Source of the DNA: Xanthocytophaga agilis
GTDB lineage: Bacteria > Bacteroidota > Bacteroidia > Cytophagales > 172606-1
Length of the DNA stretch: 64,000 nt
Assembly (NCBI RefSeq): GCF_030068605.1
Contig: NZ_JASJOU010000003.1
Span: forward strand, 496,001 to 560,000
Direction: 5' to 3'
Below, one piece after another: positions 46,536-55,397 of the stretch. The notes beneath the pieces are model-generated. The model was given only the letters and a program-made list of their open reading frames with translations. It did not search any database and was not told the origin of the DNA. Position numbers and translations under genes: made by a program. Numbering within the stretch: position 1 is the first letter of the stretch; each line of letters begins with the position of its first letter.

Positions 46536-47720
46536 ATGATCACCCTTGACCAGTACAATTTTGCAGGCAAGAAAGCCCTGATACGGGTTGACTTCAACGT
46601 TCCATTAAATAGCAACTACGAGGTAACTGACGATACACGCATTCAGGCCACTATTCCTACTATCAATAAGATTCGTAAAGATGGTGGATCTGTTATTCTG
46701 ATGTCACACCTGGGACGCCCTAAGGATGGTCCAACAGAGAAATACTCATTAAAACACCTGGTAAAATATCTGAACGATATTTTTCAGACCAATGTACAGT
46801 TTGCGAATGACTGTATTGGAGAAGAAGCAACTCAAAAAGCAGCAGCTCTAAAACCAGGGGATATATTGTTGCTGGAAAATCTGCGTTTTTACAAAGAAGA
46901 AGAAAAAGGAGATGTAACTTTTGCAGAAAAGCTGTCCAAACTGGGTGATGTATGGGTAAATGACGCTTTCGGAACCGCTCACCGTGCACATGCTTCTACA
47001 GCCGTAATTGGTCAGTTTTTCAAAGACAGAGTATGTGGTTATGTAATGCAGGCAGAGCTTGACAATGCCCAGAAAGTATTGGAAAATGCAGAACGTCCAT
47101 TCACTGCCATTATGGGTGGAGCTAAAATCTCTGATAAGATTTTGATTATTGAACGCCTTCTTGATAAAGTAGATAATCTGTTGATTGGTGGAGGTATGGC
47201 TTATACATTCTTTAAAGCAATGGGAGGTTCTATCGGATCATCTTTACTGGAGGCTGATAAACTAGATTTAGCATCAGAACTGATTGCCAAAGCAAAAGAA
47301 AAAGGAGTTAGTCTTATATTACCAACTGATTCCATTATTGCAGATGGCTTTAGTAATGATGCTAACTCTCAGATAGCAGATAACAAACAAATTCCTGATG
47401 GCTGGATGGGTCTTGATATTGGTCCTGATGCGAGCGAAGAATTTGCCAAAGTAATTGAAAACTCAAAAACAATCTTATGGAATGGTCCAATGGGTGTATT
47501 TGAATTCAGTAACTTCGCTAAAGGAACAATCCGTGTAGCAGAAGCAGTTGTAAAAGCAACAGAAAATGGTGGTTTCTCCTTAATTGGTGGCGGAGATTCA
47601 GCAGCAGCTGTGAATAATCTTGGATTTGGAGATCGTGTATCTTATGTATCTACAGGTGGTGGTGCACTACTTGAATATATGGAAGGTAAAGTTTTACCTG
47701 GTGTGAAAGCATTAGATTAA
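46536..47720 (+). CDS. pgk: Phosphoglycerate kinase
   Basis: 394 residues, the normal length. It interconverts 1,3-bisphosphoglycerate and 3-phosphoglycerate with ADP/ATP in glycolysis and gluconeogenesis. Motifs: RVDFNVPL (17-24) with the substrate-binding Arg/Asp/Asn, SHLGRPK (about 59-65), [14 protein letters not shown] (about 145-158), GGAKISDKI (about 193-201), and the C-terminal nucleotide loop [10 protein letters not shown] (about 350-359). Every expected block is present. It appears to be a single gene with its own terminator, convergent with the lipoprotein gene at 47795. Confidence 0.97.
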   Translation: MITLDQYNFAGKKALIRVDFNVPLNSNYEVTDDTRIQATIPTINKIRKDGGSVILMSHLGRPKDGPTEKYSLKHLVKYLNDIFQTNVQFANDCIGEEATQKAAALKPGDILLLENLRFYKEEEKGDVTFAEKLSKLGDVWVNDAFGTAHRAHASTAVIGQFFKDRVCGYVMQAELDNAQKVLENAERPFTAIMGGAKISDKILIIERLLDKVDNLLIGGGMAYTFFKAMGGSIGSSLLEADKLDLASELIAKAKEKGVSLILPTDSIIADGFSNDANSQIADNKQIPDGWMGLDIGPDASEEFAKVIENSKTILWNGPMGVFEFSNFAKGTIRVAEAVVKATENGGFSLIGGGDSAAAVNNLGFGDRVSYVSTGGGALLEYMEGKVLPGVKALD

Positions 47721-47734
47721 TCTATAAGGTATAA

Positions 47735-47778
47735 AAACAAAAAGTCCTCATTATACGCATAGTGAGGACTTTTTGTTT
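47735..47778. terminator. Bidirectional terminator after pgk
   Basis: Perfect 16-bp arms AAACAAAAAGTCCTCA/TGAGGACTTTTTGTTT around a 12-base loop. The A- and T-runs give a terminator in both directions for the convergent pgk and lipoprotein genes. Confidence 0.9.
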
Positions 47779-47794
47779 ATCAGGCAAAATATAG

Positions 47795-48490
47795 TTATCT
47801 CTCAATACCAAATTCTCGGATCTTTTGAATGTAGTAAGTTCCATGATCTATATCTCCATTGCCAACAGTTCCTCCATTCTGCAAATAAGTAAGCTGAATG
47901 CGTTCTTTATAGATTAAGCCAGTATTTCTTGCATACACATCCATCCGCCGATCTTTTAAAACAGCATTTACTTCATCACGCTGTAGTATTGTGACTGTTT
48001 TATCATAAGTACTATCCAGAACCTGATAAGGTTGGTCAAAACTGCTTGCCTCATACATTTCCTCACCATAGCTATTGTATTGATTGCCATTCCATTTCAA
48101 TCCTTCTTTCAGAGGAAAAGATAAACGCACATAATCTACATTGTTTTCTTTGCGCAATGCAACATAAGAAGTACGTTTTGTAAGCCAGGCAGAATCTAAT
48201 TCCCAAGTACTTGAAGAATTAGCTCTGGAATATCGATATAAGATAAATGCGGGTTCGTTGGTTAGATCGGTGATTGTATCATACACCAATTCTTTAACCT
48301 GATAAGTATGAGTATCGGGTTTTGTATAAATCTGGTACTTTACTTCGAAAATATCATAGACAGCATATTGACCAACTTCCAGTGGGTAAAAATCATATCC
48401 CAAACGCGTTGGACTGGGTGTCTCTTCTGATGAATTACATCCCCAGAAAATTATAAGTGCACCAATAATAAACAGTATTTTTTTACTCAT
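47795..48490 (-). CDS. Putative lipoprotein, unknown function
   Basis: 231 residues. The signal peptide (hydrophobic 4-16) ends FWGCNSSEET, with the lipid-bearing Cys at 18. The mature chain is largely beta: YDFYPLEVGQYAVYDIFEVKYQIY, ELVYDTITDLTNEPAFILYRYSRANSS, VRLSFPLKEGLKWNGNQYNS, GLIYKERIQLTYLQNGG. The pattern of VGQYAVYDV and a later KEGLKWNGN suggests a family of Bacteroidota surface lipoproteins, but I cannot name it. It is the only gene of its transcript on the evidence here, converging on pgk. Confidence 0.7.
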   Translation of the reverse strand: MSKKILFIIGALIIFWGCNSSEETPSPTRLGYDFYPLEVGQYAVYDIFEVKYQIYTKPDTHTYQVKELVYDTITDLTNEPAFILYRYSRANSSSTWELDSAWLTKRTSYVALRKENNVDYVRLSFPLKEGLKWNGNQYNSYGEEMYEASSFDQPYQVLDSTYDKTVTILQRDEVNAVLKDRRMDVYARNTGLIYKERIQLTYLQNGGTVGNGDIDHGTYYIQKIREFGIER

Positions 48491-48616
48491 GTTACTCTGT
48501 CTTTTTCAATAGATTATCATCCAGTTCTTTATATAACTCTGAATCAATCACATAGTTACACAAGAAATTATAGAAGAAAAAAGCGATTTTGACCTGAATC
48601 TTGCACTACCCGTCTT

Positions 48617-49387
48617 TTATAAACGGAAAACAACAAATATCAGGAATAAAGTGATAATCAAAATGATGGAAGAGGCAATACCAAAATTGACAATCAATTC
48701 AATATTATTCCGAATAACAACTCCCAACAGAGAAAGAATAAAAAGCAAAACCGGAAAAAAAACAAGGCTACCGTAAATGTTGTTCTCAGTTGGCGCCTCC
48801 ATCCCTTTGAGTTCTGCCTTAACTACTGATCCAAACAACGGAGTTCTATAGATCGAAACTGGTGTATATTTACTTAAATCAATTATAAAATTTCCAGTCA
48901 TAGGCATGGTCATTACCCGACGTGGTGTAGTTACAACAATCTTCCCAGTCTGATGCATGATTCTTACCCCAAGTACAGGTTCTTCACTAAACGGTTTGGG
49001 CAACAAATAATCTACAACCAGCAACAAACAAAATATCAAGCAGATCCAGGACATTCCTCGGGCAAATACTACATAAGGACGCAAATCTATATGTACACGT
49101 TGACGTGGCTTATAAGCAGGAGGCGGACGACGAGGTTGTACAGGAGGTGTATAAGATATAGGTACAGGTTCTGCAACAACATACATTCGTTTCAGATCAT
49201 ACCATTGTCGCTGTTGATTATCTCCAATAATCTGATAAGCTTCATTGATTTCCTGAAATAAATAATGTGCAGACGGATCCGGATTTTTATCCGGATGATA
49301 CAATGTAGCTAACCGACGAAATGACTTCTTAATCTCAGCAGTATCTGCATCAGGTGAGACCTGCAGGATATTGTAATAATCTTTCAT
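48617..49387 (-). CDS. J-domain membrane protein
   Basis: 256 residues. The first 65 residues are a J domain with the invariant HPD tripeptide (YHPDKNPDPSAHYLF) between helices II and III; it stimulates the ATPase of an Hsp70 (DnaK). A proline- and Arg-rich linker (about 75-100, PPVQPRRPPPAYKPRQR) leads to a first membrane helix (about 112-130), a beta-like stretch with TGKIVVTTPRRVMTMPMTGN, and two final helices (about 205-222 and 232-254). No Gly/Phe or zinc-finger domain of DnaJ is present. It probably tethers DnaK to the membrane; the client is not known. Confidence 0.88.
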   Translation of the reverse strand: MKDYYNILQVSPDADTAEIKKSFRRLATLYHPDKNPDPSAHYLFQEINEAYQIIGDNQQRQWYDLKRMYVVAEPVPISYTPPVQPRRPPPAYKPRQRVHIDLRPYVVFARGMSWICLIFCLLLVVDYLLPKPFSEEPVLGVRIMHQTGKIVVTTPRRVMTMPMTGNFIIDLSKYTPVSIYRTPLFGSVVKAELKGMEAPTENNIYGSLVFFPVLLFILSLLGVVIRNNIELIVNFGIASSIILIITLFLIFVVFRL

Positions 49388-49472
49388 GAAAGATTTTTGT
49401 TATTCAACGCATAAACTAATCAATTATTATTAAACTTCAGCCGCGCCTTTAGAAAACAGCTTTTTAGTTGAT

Positions 49473-49505
49473 ACAAAAAAACCTCTGTATTAACTACAGA
49501 GGTTT
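49473..49505 (-). terminator. Terminator of mnmA
   Basis: Stem AAACCTCTGTA/TACAGAGGTTT with a short loop; on the minus strand it is followed by a T-run. It is about 22 bp past the mnmA stop. Confidence 0.85.
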
Positions 49506-49527
49506 ATATAATCGAATGTGAATCAAA

Positions 49528-50673
49528 TCATTCTTGACCCGCTACAGAAAATACAGGATTATCCACTCCAACCTTAAAGCTTTTCAGAATCCATCCTCCA
49601 CCTATAATATCATTTCCTTCATAAAACACAGCGGCTTGTCCAGGAGCTATTGCATTGACAGGTGCATGAAATAATACTTTCATTTGTCCATTCTCTGCCT
49701 GTTCAATTGTAGCAGGAGAACCATTGTCTTTGTAACGAACTTTAGTGATAGTCTCTGTTGGCTTACCAATTAAATCAGGATATTTCATCATGTTCAGTTT
49801 TCCTACCCACATTCCATTACGAGCAAGTTCTTCATACTGGCCCAAAACTACCTGATTGGTCTCTGCCCGTATTTCTGTTACAAAAACCGGATAGCCTAAA
49901 GCAATGCCTAAACCTTTGCGTTGTCCAATTGTATAAAATGGATATCCTTCATGTTTACCAACTATTGTACCATCTTCCAGCACAAAATCTCCTCCTGCCA
50001 CTTTATCTTCCAACCCATCTACCCTACGCTTTAAGAATCCACGATAATCATTATCAGGCACAAAACAGATCTCATACGACTCTGACTTATTTACCAAAGC
50101 CATAAATCCACGCTCTGTTGCCATCTGCCGTATTTCAGTTTTTCGTAAATGTCCCAATGGGAACAAGGTACGGCTTAGACTTTGTTGGGAAACACCCCAT
50201 AATGCATACGACTGATCTTTGTTACTATCCAGCCCTTTGGAGATAATATACCGTTCATTTTCATGACGTAGATTTGCATAATGTCCTGTTGCAATAAACT
50301 CACAATCCAGTTTATCAGCACGTCGCAGCAAGGAATCCCATTTTATATGGGTGTTACATAACACACAGGGATTAGGGGTTCGCCCAGCCAGATATTCATC
50401 CGTAAAATTATCAATCACAAAGTCTCCAAATTCCTCCCTGATGTCCAGTATGTAATGTGGAAACCCTAACTGTACAGCAACTTCACGAGCATCATTGATA
50501 GATTCCAGACTACAACATCCTGTTTCCTTTTTGGAACCACCCGAAGAAGCATAATCCCACGTTTTCATAGTCATACCTATTACTTCATATCCCTGTTCAT
50601 GTAGTAATACAGCAGCCAGTGAACTATCAATACCACCACTCATGGCGACTAATACTCGTCCTTTTTTACTCAT
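49528..50673 (-). CDS. mnmA: tRNA 2-thiouridine synthase MnmA
   Basis: 381 residues, normal length. It adds sulfur to U34 of Lys, Glu and Gln tRNAs, using ATP and a persulfide relay. The PP-loop is SGGIDSS (12-18). The nucleophile is Cys103 in TPNPCVLC and the second catalytic Cys is Cys203 in YEICFVPDN; Asp and Lys positions of KWDSLLRRA also match. The last 90 residues form the beta-barrel. Cytosolic, no close neighbours. The tRNA substrate set is from family knowledge, not this sequence. Confidence 0.95.
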   Translation of the reverse strand: MSKKGRVLVAMSGGIDSSLAAVLLHEQGYEVIGMTMKTWDYASSGGSKKETGCCSLESINDAREVAVQLGFPHYILDIREEFGDFVIDNFTDEYLAGRTPNPCVLCNTHIKWDSLLRRADKLDCEFIATGHYANLRHENERYIISKGLDSNKDQSYALWGVSQQSLSRTLFPLGHLRKTEIRQMATERGFMALVNKSESYEICFVPDNDYRGFLKRRVDGLEDKVAGGDFVLEDGTIVGKHEGYPFYTIGQRKGLGIALGYPVFVTEIRAETNQVVLGQYEELARNGMWVGKLNMMKYPDLIGKPTETITKVRYKDNGSPATIEQAENGQMKVLFHAPVNAIAPGQAAVFYEGNDIIGGGWILKSFKVGVDNPVFSVAGQE

Positions 50674-51184
50674 AATTTCGTTTGTTTTACGTTTGCTTTA
50701 TACCGCTAATCCAAAAGCTTTCAGCTATCTGTAGCAGATGTATATATGCAAGACCACACTTGTGTATAAATTGCCTCAAAACCGATTATGGCTAGTTAAC
50801 GCAAATTTCGGTTAATAAATTCAATTATGAACTTCAAATATATTCTGCGTTATAACGCTTTTCATTTTCAACTGAAAGCTTTCTAACTCTATCTGTTACT
50901 TTAATTTACGCTAATCCCTTATAATACCGTCCTCTTTCAAATTTACTATAGTACACAAAAAGAATAAGTTCGCTACTATTGCATCCTCACTATTTTGGTA
51001 TTTTGGACAAAAATACCGTATACAATTGAATGTATCAATTACTCATTCCTTTGTTCTCTCATCCTGATCTGTTAGTAAACAATATGAGTATCAAGAAGAG
51101 CTTACTATATGAATGCGAGATGAGTTGACTACTATAGATGATTTACACAGAGTCTATACTAAAGATACCACACATAATCGTGGA
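50674..51184. other. Intergenic region upstream of mnmA, no gene seen
   Basis: About 510 bp of AT-rich DNA with many stops in all frames. Its left end should contain the mnmA promoter. No hairpin or repeat of note was found. Confidence 0.5.
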
Positions 51185-51658
51185 ATGAAGCAGAATATAG
51201 ATTTTGTGGTCTTTAGAGTACTACTGATTAACGGGTGAATGAAATAGTAAGATCTGCTAGGGAGATTAAAGATGACAGTTACTATTTATATGGCAGGACA
51301 AGTAAAAATAAGTCTTTTTTCCAAATGCATATAGGCTATATTCTTTATAGCTATACTAATGTTGATACTATTTTAGTAGTAGTATTATTAGTAGACGACC
51401 CTGTAAGTAATATCCATCTTACAAGGGTGATATGTATGACAACACTGCAGAAATCTCTGAAACAATTGTGAAAGACAAGGTAGAAATTCAAAAAGGCATT
51501 ACTAAGTGCTCGAATAATGTATAGGTAACTTGCTCAGATTTATACTGAATCAGATGAGACAATTGAGTTAAATCATGCTCAATCTGATTTTATACAAGAT
51601 TCTTATAGTCTATATTTTTATGCAAAGTATGGTAAGGTATTAATTCTACCAATTACTT
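51185..51658 (+). pseudogene. Possible decayed gene with frameshifts
   Basis: Protein-like sequence continues along the plus strand but changes frame. Frame 2 gives MKQNIDFVVFRVLLING to a stop at 51236-51238; frame 1 from about 51235 gives EIKDDSYYLYGRTS and hydrophobic text to about 51410; frame 3 gives YKGDMYDNTAEISETIVKD up to a stop near 51523; frame 1 resumes with YTESDETIELNHAQSDF past 51600. The composition in each piece (acidic, few rare residues) resembles a real protein. No family is recognised, and the run overlaps the gene-poor zone, so this could also be chance. Confidence 0.3.
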
Positions 51659-52024
51659 TCAGGCTATCAGACAAGCAGGGAGGATATCCATTGCTTCAAC
51701 ATTTATTTCATAATATTCAACATACTCACGTGAATTCAATTTCTTAAGCTTCTCCACATATACCTGGAAAGTATCAGGATCATACTGAAGTTCAGCCTTA
51801 CCATTCAAAAGTGTTGATTTCTCTATACGTTTTTTCAACACTTCTGCTTTATTATTAAAATCTTCTACACTTACCTTACGTGTTCTATTGATTTTTTCTC
51901 CAACAAGGCTAATTACATTACCATCAATAATAACGTCAGAACCAGCGATATTACCATTGTTAATTTCAGCCAATGTAAGTCCAAAAATTCTTTCGTAATA
52001 ATATGAATTCATATGTTCTGACAT
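51659..52024 (-). CDS. Hypothetical protein, 121 residues
   Basis: No signal peptide. The sequence is charged, with helical runs (VSVEDFNNKAEVLKKRIEKSTLL, FQVYVEKLKKLNSREYVEYY) and a beta stretch (GSDVIIDGNVISLVGEK). It starts with MSEHMNSYYYERIFG; the second ATG is a plausible alternative start. I recognise no family. Support comes from length, start and composition. It stands alone between the decayed-looking stretch and the TrpF-like gene, read in the opposite direction to the latter. Confidence 0.5.
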   Translation of the reverse strand: MSEHMNSYYYERIFGLTLAEINNGNIAGSDVIIDGNVISLVGEKINRTRKVSVEDFNNKAEVLKKRIEKSTLLNGKAELQYDPDTFQVYVEKLKKLNSREYVEYYEINVEAMDILPACLIA

Positions 52025-52360
52025 AGTACTTATATCGAGCGCTACCTGCGCTAAGTGTCATTTAACACATACTACAACCATATATACAGCATTCTTATTA
52101 CAGGTAACTCATACTCATGTAATATTTTTCACAAAAACATACTTGAAAATACCAAATCAGTTCCTGTTAAGTTATAAACAACACATATTCAGACAGAAAT
52201 AAATAGAAGAAAATATTTTGAGAGAGATAAGATAAATTCCAATCACAAAATCTTTCAGAAAAATGGAAATCCGATGTTTGCTGTGTAATCTTGCATCGTC
52301 AAAGTTAATAGCATCTTACAGAACAAGTCTGTTCTTCACTAAAGTTCTATATAACCTTGA
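52025..52360. other. Divergent intergenic region
   Basis: About 336 bp with no gene. It holds the promoter-like 14-mer at 52282-52295 for the TrpF-like gene on the plus strand. Nothing clear was found for the minus-strand gene at 52024. Confidence 0.4.
52282..52295 (+). promoter_or_regulatory. Promoter-like -7 element (TAATCTTGCA)
   Basis: The same 14-mer TGTGTAATCTTGCA as at 8213-8226, 65 to 100 bp before the two possible starts of the TrpF-like gene. No clear -33 element. Confidence 0.35.
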
Positions 52361-52393
52361 ATGAAAGTCTTACAGAAACAGAAATTTTCGACT

Positions 52394-53014
52394 ATGTCTC
52401 TTCAAACATTTGTTAAAATCAGTGCAGTTACCAATTTGAGTGATGCCCGTTATTGTGCGGGTATGGGAGTGGATATGCTGGGCTTCTCCTTAGATCCTTC
52501 TGCCGAAACATTTGTCGATCCAACCACTTTTCAGTCTATAACAGAATGGGTAGCAGGCGTTCAACTTATTGGTGAAGTAGAATCTATTGAACCAGAAACA
52601 TTACAGGAACTGGTCAAAAACTATTCAATCGACGGATTACAACTTGTAAGTTCTTCAGATTGGAAAGGTTTGCAAGCAACTGACCTTACTCTACTCTGTA
52701 AGGTATCATGGAGTGAAGATTTATCTCTACAAAACTTCCAGATCCAATATGAGCATATAAAACCGTATGTAACATATTTTCTGGTGGAATCAGAAGAAGA
52801 TAGTATTACTCCGGAAATTGGCTATCACTTAGCACAAATTGCAGAACATTATCCTATAGTATTGGGATTTGGGATTCAACAAAATAGCATTTTGCAAACT
52901 CTTTCCTCTATACCATTCAAAGGAATAGCACTAAAGGGGGGACAGGAAATACGCCCAGGCTACAAAGACTTTGATGATCTGGCAGAGATCTTGGAAACAT
53001 TAGAAACAGAATAA
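52394..53014 (+). CDS. TrpF-fold protein with lost catalytic residues
   Basis: 206 residues from the ATG at 52394; an ATG 33 bp upstream adds a Lys-rich tag without clear need. The overall pattern is that of phosphoribosylanthranilate isomerase (beta/alpha barrel): VKISAVTNLSDARYCAGMGVDMLGFSLDP (7-35) and ALKGGQEIRPGYKDFDDLAEIL (179-200). The catalytic Cys of KICG is Ser10 (KISA), the general-acid Asp position reads Glu132 in FLVESEE, the QLHG motif reads QLVS, and the phosphate-binding SPR and GGTG loops are missing. It is therefore unlikely to make tryptophan; a new ligand-binding role is possible. It heads a run with a TPR lipoprotein 9 bp later. Confidence 0.75.
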   Translation: MSLQTFVKISAVTNLSDARYCAGMGVDMLGFSLDPSAETFVDPTTFQSITEWVAGVQLIGEVESIEPETLQELVKNYSIDGLQLVSSSDWKGLQATDLTLLCKVSWSEDLSLQNFQIQYEHIKPYVTYFLVESEEDSITPEIGYHLAQIAEHYPIVLGFGIQQNSILQTLSSIPFKGIALKGGQEIRPGYKDFDDLAEILETLETE

Positions 53015-53023
53015 TAAAAATCC

Positions 53024-53788
53024 ATGAACACTTATCTTTTTAATACAAAAACCAGATTTTTCACATCTGGTTTTAAACAATTGCGATTATATACACTTTA
53101 TATAATTTGTGTTATATGCACTACCTCATGTTCCAGTTCGTCTGATGCTTTTTTGGAAAAAGGAAGGCAAATGATGCAACAAGGGGATTTCAAAGGAGCA
53201 GTGGAGTTTTTGAACAAAGCAATTGAAAAGAATCCTGAAAATGTAGACGCATTAAATGCTAGAGGAGTTGCTAATCTGGAATTGAAAAACTATAGTGCAG
53301 CACAGCTGGATTTTGATCAGGCAATCAAAATAAATTCCAACACTTATAAACCTTACTATAATAGAGGACGGAATCAGGCTGCACAACAAAAATGGCAGCC
53401 AGCATTGGAAGACTTTAGCAAGGCAGTTCAACTGGCACCAGACACAGCCGATATTTATTTCAACCGGGGTGTTATTTATTTTCAGTTAAACCAATTTACG
53501 GAAGCGCTACAGGATTTTAGTAAAGCTATTTTATTAAATCCTCAAAATCATGATTACTACTATAATCGGGGTACTACTAAATTACGAATCCAGGATGTTC
53601 AGGGAGCACTAGATGATTTTCAACATAGCATTCAGATTAATCCCAGATTTGCAAAAGGGTATTATACTCTCGGACTAGAAGAATTGCTTAGTAAGAATAA
53701 AGAGGATGGCTGTGAACATTTACATCGTTCAGATGAACTAGGTTATCCAGAGGCTAAACAAGCTATTGAAATGTACTGCAAAAATTAA
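53024..53788 (+). CDS. TPR-repeat lipoprotein
   Basis: 254 residues. The signal segment (about 20-34) ends TTSCSSSSD, giving a probable lipid-bearing Cys near residue 36 after a rather long N-region. Five to six tetratricopeptide repeats follow, such as AVEFLNKAIEKNPENVDALNARG and ALQDFSKAILLNPQNHDYYYNRG. The end is a Cys-pair cap, EDGCEHLHRSDELGYPEAKQAIEMYC, the same plan as the larger TPR lipoprotein at 8535. The gene starts 9 bp after the TrpF-like gene and is probably co-transcribed with it and the next gene. A scaffold role in the envelope is inferred from the fold. Confidence 0.82.
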   Translation: MNTYLFNTKTRFFTSGFKQLRLYTLYIICVICTTSCSSSSDAFLEKGRQMMQQGDFKGAVEFLNKAIEKNPENVDALNARGVANLELKNYSAAQLDFDQAIKINSNTYKPYYNRGRNQAAQQKWQPALEDFSKAVQLAPDTADIYFNRGVIYFQLNQFTEALQDFSKAILLNPQNHDYYYNRGTTKLRIQDVQGALDDFQHSIQINPRFAKGYYTLGLEELLSKNKEDGCEHLHRSDELGYPEAKQAIEMYCKN

Positions 53789-53845
53789 CAGTGTAATACT
53801 GCTTTTATGAAACATATATCTATAATCCCTGTTTGTGTTGTGTTG

Positions 53846-54223
53846 ATGCGATTTAGTTATATACTCCTACTGACATTCTTTTTTTTATCATGCTCTGCTG
53901 ATCAGGATCAGTTTAAAGGATTTGATTCTATAGCATGGAAAAAAGACTACAAAGCGTGTTCAGGCCAACGATTGGCAATGAAAAAAGATTTTGAACGAAT
54001 AAAATCCAAACTCAAGGGCTTAGATCAGATGGAAGTCATTAATGTACTTGGTAAACCTGACTTTCAGAGACTAGAAGATCGACACATGAAGTCTTATCTC
54101 TATTTTCTAGAACCAGGCAGTAGCTGTCCATCAGGAAAAGCAGATGCAAAAACAATTGTTATACGATTTAATTCTGTAGATCGGGTATTTGAAATTATCT
54201 ATGAACAAGGTACTTCGCTTTAA
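53846..54223 (+). CDS. Small lipoprotein, BamE/SmpA-like in outline
   Basis: 125 residues from the ATG at 53846; the frame opens 39 bp upstream, but the later start gives the compact signal peptide FSYILLLTFFFLSCSADQ. The mature part holds the segment VINVLGKPDFQRLED (helix then Gly-Lys-Pro), followed by LYFLEPGSSCPSGKADAKTIVIRFN. That helix-turn-strand order recalls the small BamE/SmpA fold, but the match is weak. It is the third gene of the run that starts with the TrpF-like gene. A conserved Cys in the mature chain could form a disulfide with another; only two are seen. Confidence 0.6.
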   Translation: MRFSYILLLTFFFLSCSADQDQFKGFDSIAWKKDYKACSGQRLAMKKDFERIKSKLKGLDQMEVINVLGKPDFQRLEDRHMKSYLYFLEPGSSCPSGKADAKTIVIRFNSVDRVFEIIYEQGTSL

Positions 54224-54371
54224 GAAATATCATAGTACAGGCATATCATTTTAACTCTCCTTATCGTTTATGTCTTGAATATTACACTATGATTATTCTT
54301 GCAATTATTTGTATTTTTTAAAACCGCAAAAATATACAACTTGCAAAAGAAGCATTAACCTTATTCTTATT

Positions 54372-54593
54372 ATGAAAACAGTTTTTTATAATCCCAGTAC
54401 CCTTGAGGTAGAATTTGCAAATGTTATCGCAAACTTAAAGGAAGAAATACAGCAACAACTTTCCGATTATACGATCACTAAGGTAGATAATAACGTCAAG
54501 CTAGATAATCCCCGGCTGATTTTTACCCTTCAGGACCCGGATGGAGATCAGCACCAGGTAATGATTCAACTGATTCAGCGTATTGATGACTGA
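54372..54593 (+). CDS. Small hypothetical protein, 73 residues
   Basis: Start at the ATG at 54372; the frame opens at 54309, but upstream residues are not protein-like. The sequence is acidic and amphipathic: FANVIANLKEEIQQQLSDY helix followed by KVDNNVKLDNPRLIFTLQDPDGDQHQVMIQL strands, a small alpha-beta fold. No signal peptide, so cytosolic. No family named. A probable terminator follows about 5 bp past the stop, which supports a short independent gene. Confidence 0.6.
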   Translation: MKTVFYNPSTLEVEFANVIANLKEEIQQQLSDYTITKVDNNVKLDNPRLIFTLQDPDGDQHQVMIQLIQRIDD

Positions 54594-54598
54594 ATACC

Positions 54599-54636
54599 AA
54601 AAGGTGGTGTATAGCCTAAAGCTTACCCCACCTTTT
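54599..54636 (+). terminator. Hairpin after the 73-residue gene
   Basis: Stem AAAAGGTGG/CCACCTTTT with a 20-base loop, followed by CTCC and Ts. A moderate terminator. Confidence 0.55.
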
Positions 54637-54703
54637 CTCCTCTATATTCAGCAATTTCTTCTTCCCATTGCCTTTTGTTTCCGCACTACTTACCTTTGCC
54701 CAT

Positions 54704-55342
54704 ATGCGGATAACTATTTATTTCTTTTTGGCCTTCAGTGTTTTACTTATACCATCAGTACAGGGCCAGATCAATGTATTTGGCGCAGACTGGGTAAAAG
54801 GGAAACTTCTTCTACAGGACAGTGAAGGTGATACTATACAATGTACACTCCGTTTTGAACTGGATAACAACCTTGTGCAGATTTATCTTGCAAACAATAC
54901 AGTCAAAACCTACACTTCCCGCCAGATCAAATGGATACAAGCCTATGATCCTGCAAGCAAAAGAGATAGAAATTTTTATGTATTCCCATATGCATTAAAT
55001 AACAGATATGTTTCGCCTACCATATTTGAGATGTTGACAGAAGGCACCGTATCATTGCTTGGCCGCGAAAAAATTGTTGTCGTTCAGAATACATGGGCTG
55101 GAGGCAGATATACACAGGCACAACTATCTTTCGATTTTTATTTTGGTTTTGCAGATGGCAAAATACGTGTCTATCGGGGCACAAGAAAAGATTTTGAATA
55201 CCTGCTCAAAGATAAATCCGGCTATATCCGAACGTTTATAGAAGACTCAGATTTACGTTACAATGACAAAGATGATTTGATCCGAATTATCAACCAATAC
55301 AATTATTCAAATTATAAGGACAAAGTCAGTAAGTATGAATAG
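54704..55342 (+). CDS. Exported hypothetical protein
   Basis: 212 residues from the ATG at 54704; the longer frame adds 12 residues that break the signal peptide (ITIYFFLAFSVLLIPSVQGQ). The mature part is beta-rich: VKGKLLLQDSEGDTIQCTLRFELDNNLVQIYL, KTYTSRQIKWIQAYDP, YFGFADGKIRVYRG, and ends in a helix-rich tail (KDDLIRIINQYNYSNYKDK). The opening DWVKGKLLLQDSEGDTI resembles a domain often seen in exported Bacteroidota proteins that start with a GxI/L-strand repeat. No family assigned. The stop overlaps the longer possible frame of surE by a few bases. Confidence 0.65.
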   Translation: MRITIYFFLAFSVLLIPSVQGQINVFGADWVKGKLLLQDSEGDTIQCTLRFELDNNLVQIYLANNTVKTYTSRQIKWIQAYDPASKRDRNFYVFPYALNNRYVSPTIFEMLTEGTVSLLGREKIVVVQNTWAGGRYTQAQLSFDFYFGFADGKIRVYRGTRKDFEYLLKDKSGYIRTFIEDSDLRYNDKDDLIRIINQYNYSNYKDKVSKYE

Positions 55343-55397
55343 TTACTATACTTATGTGTTTATATTTGGCCACTATTTTTCTATCTATCTTTTTTAT

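Noticed and set aside
51235-51471. 78-codon plus-strand frame as an intact gene
   Set aside because: GTG start, no motif, and protein-like text continues in other frames on both sides; I treat it as part of a possible decayed gene.
52025-52100. Short AGCGC/GCGCT inverted repeat as a terminator or operator
   Set aside because: Only 5-bp arms with no T-run; within chance expectation.
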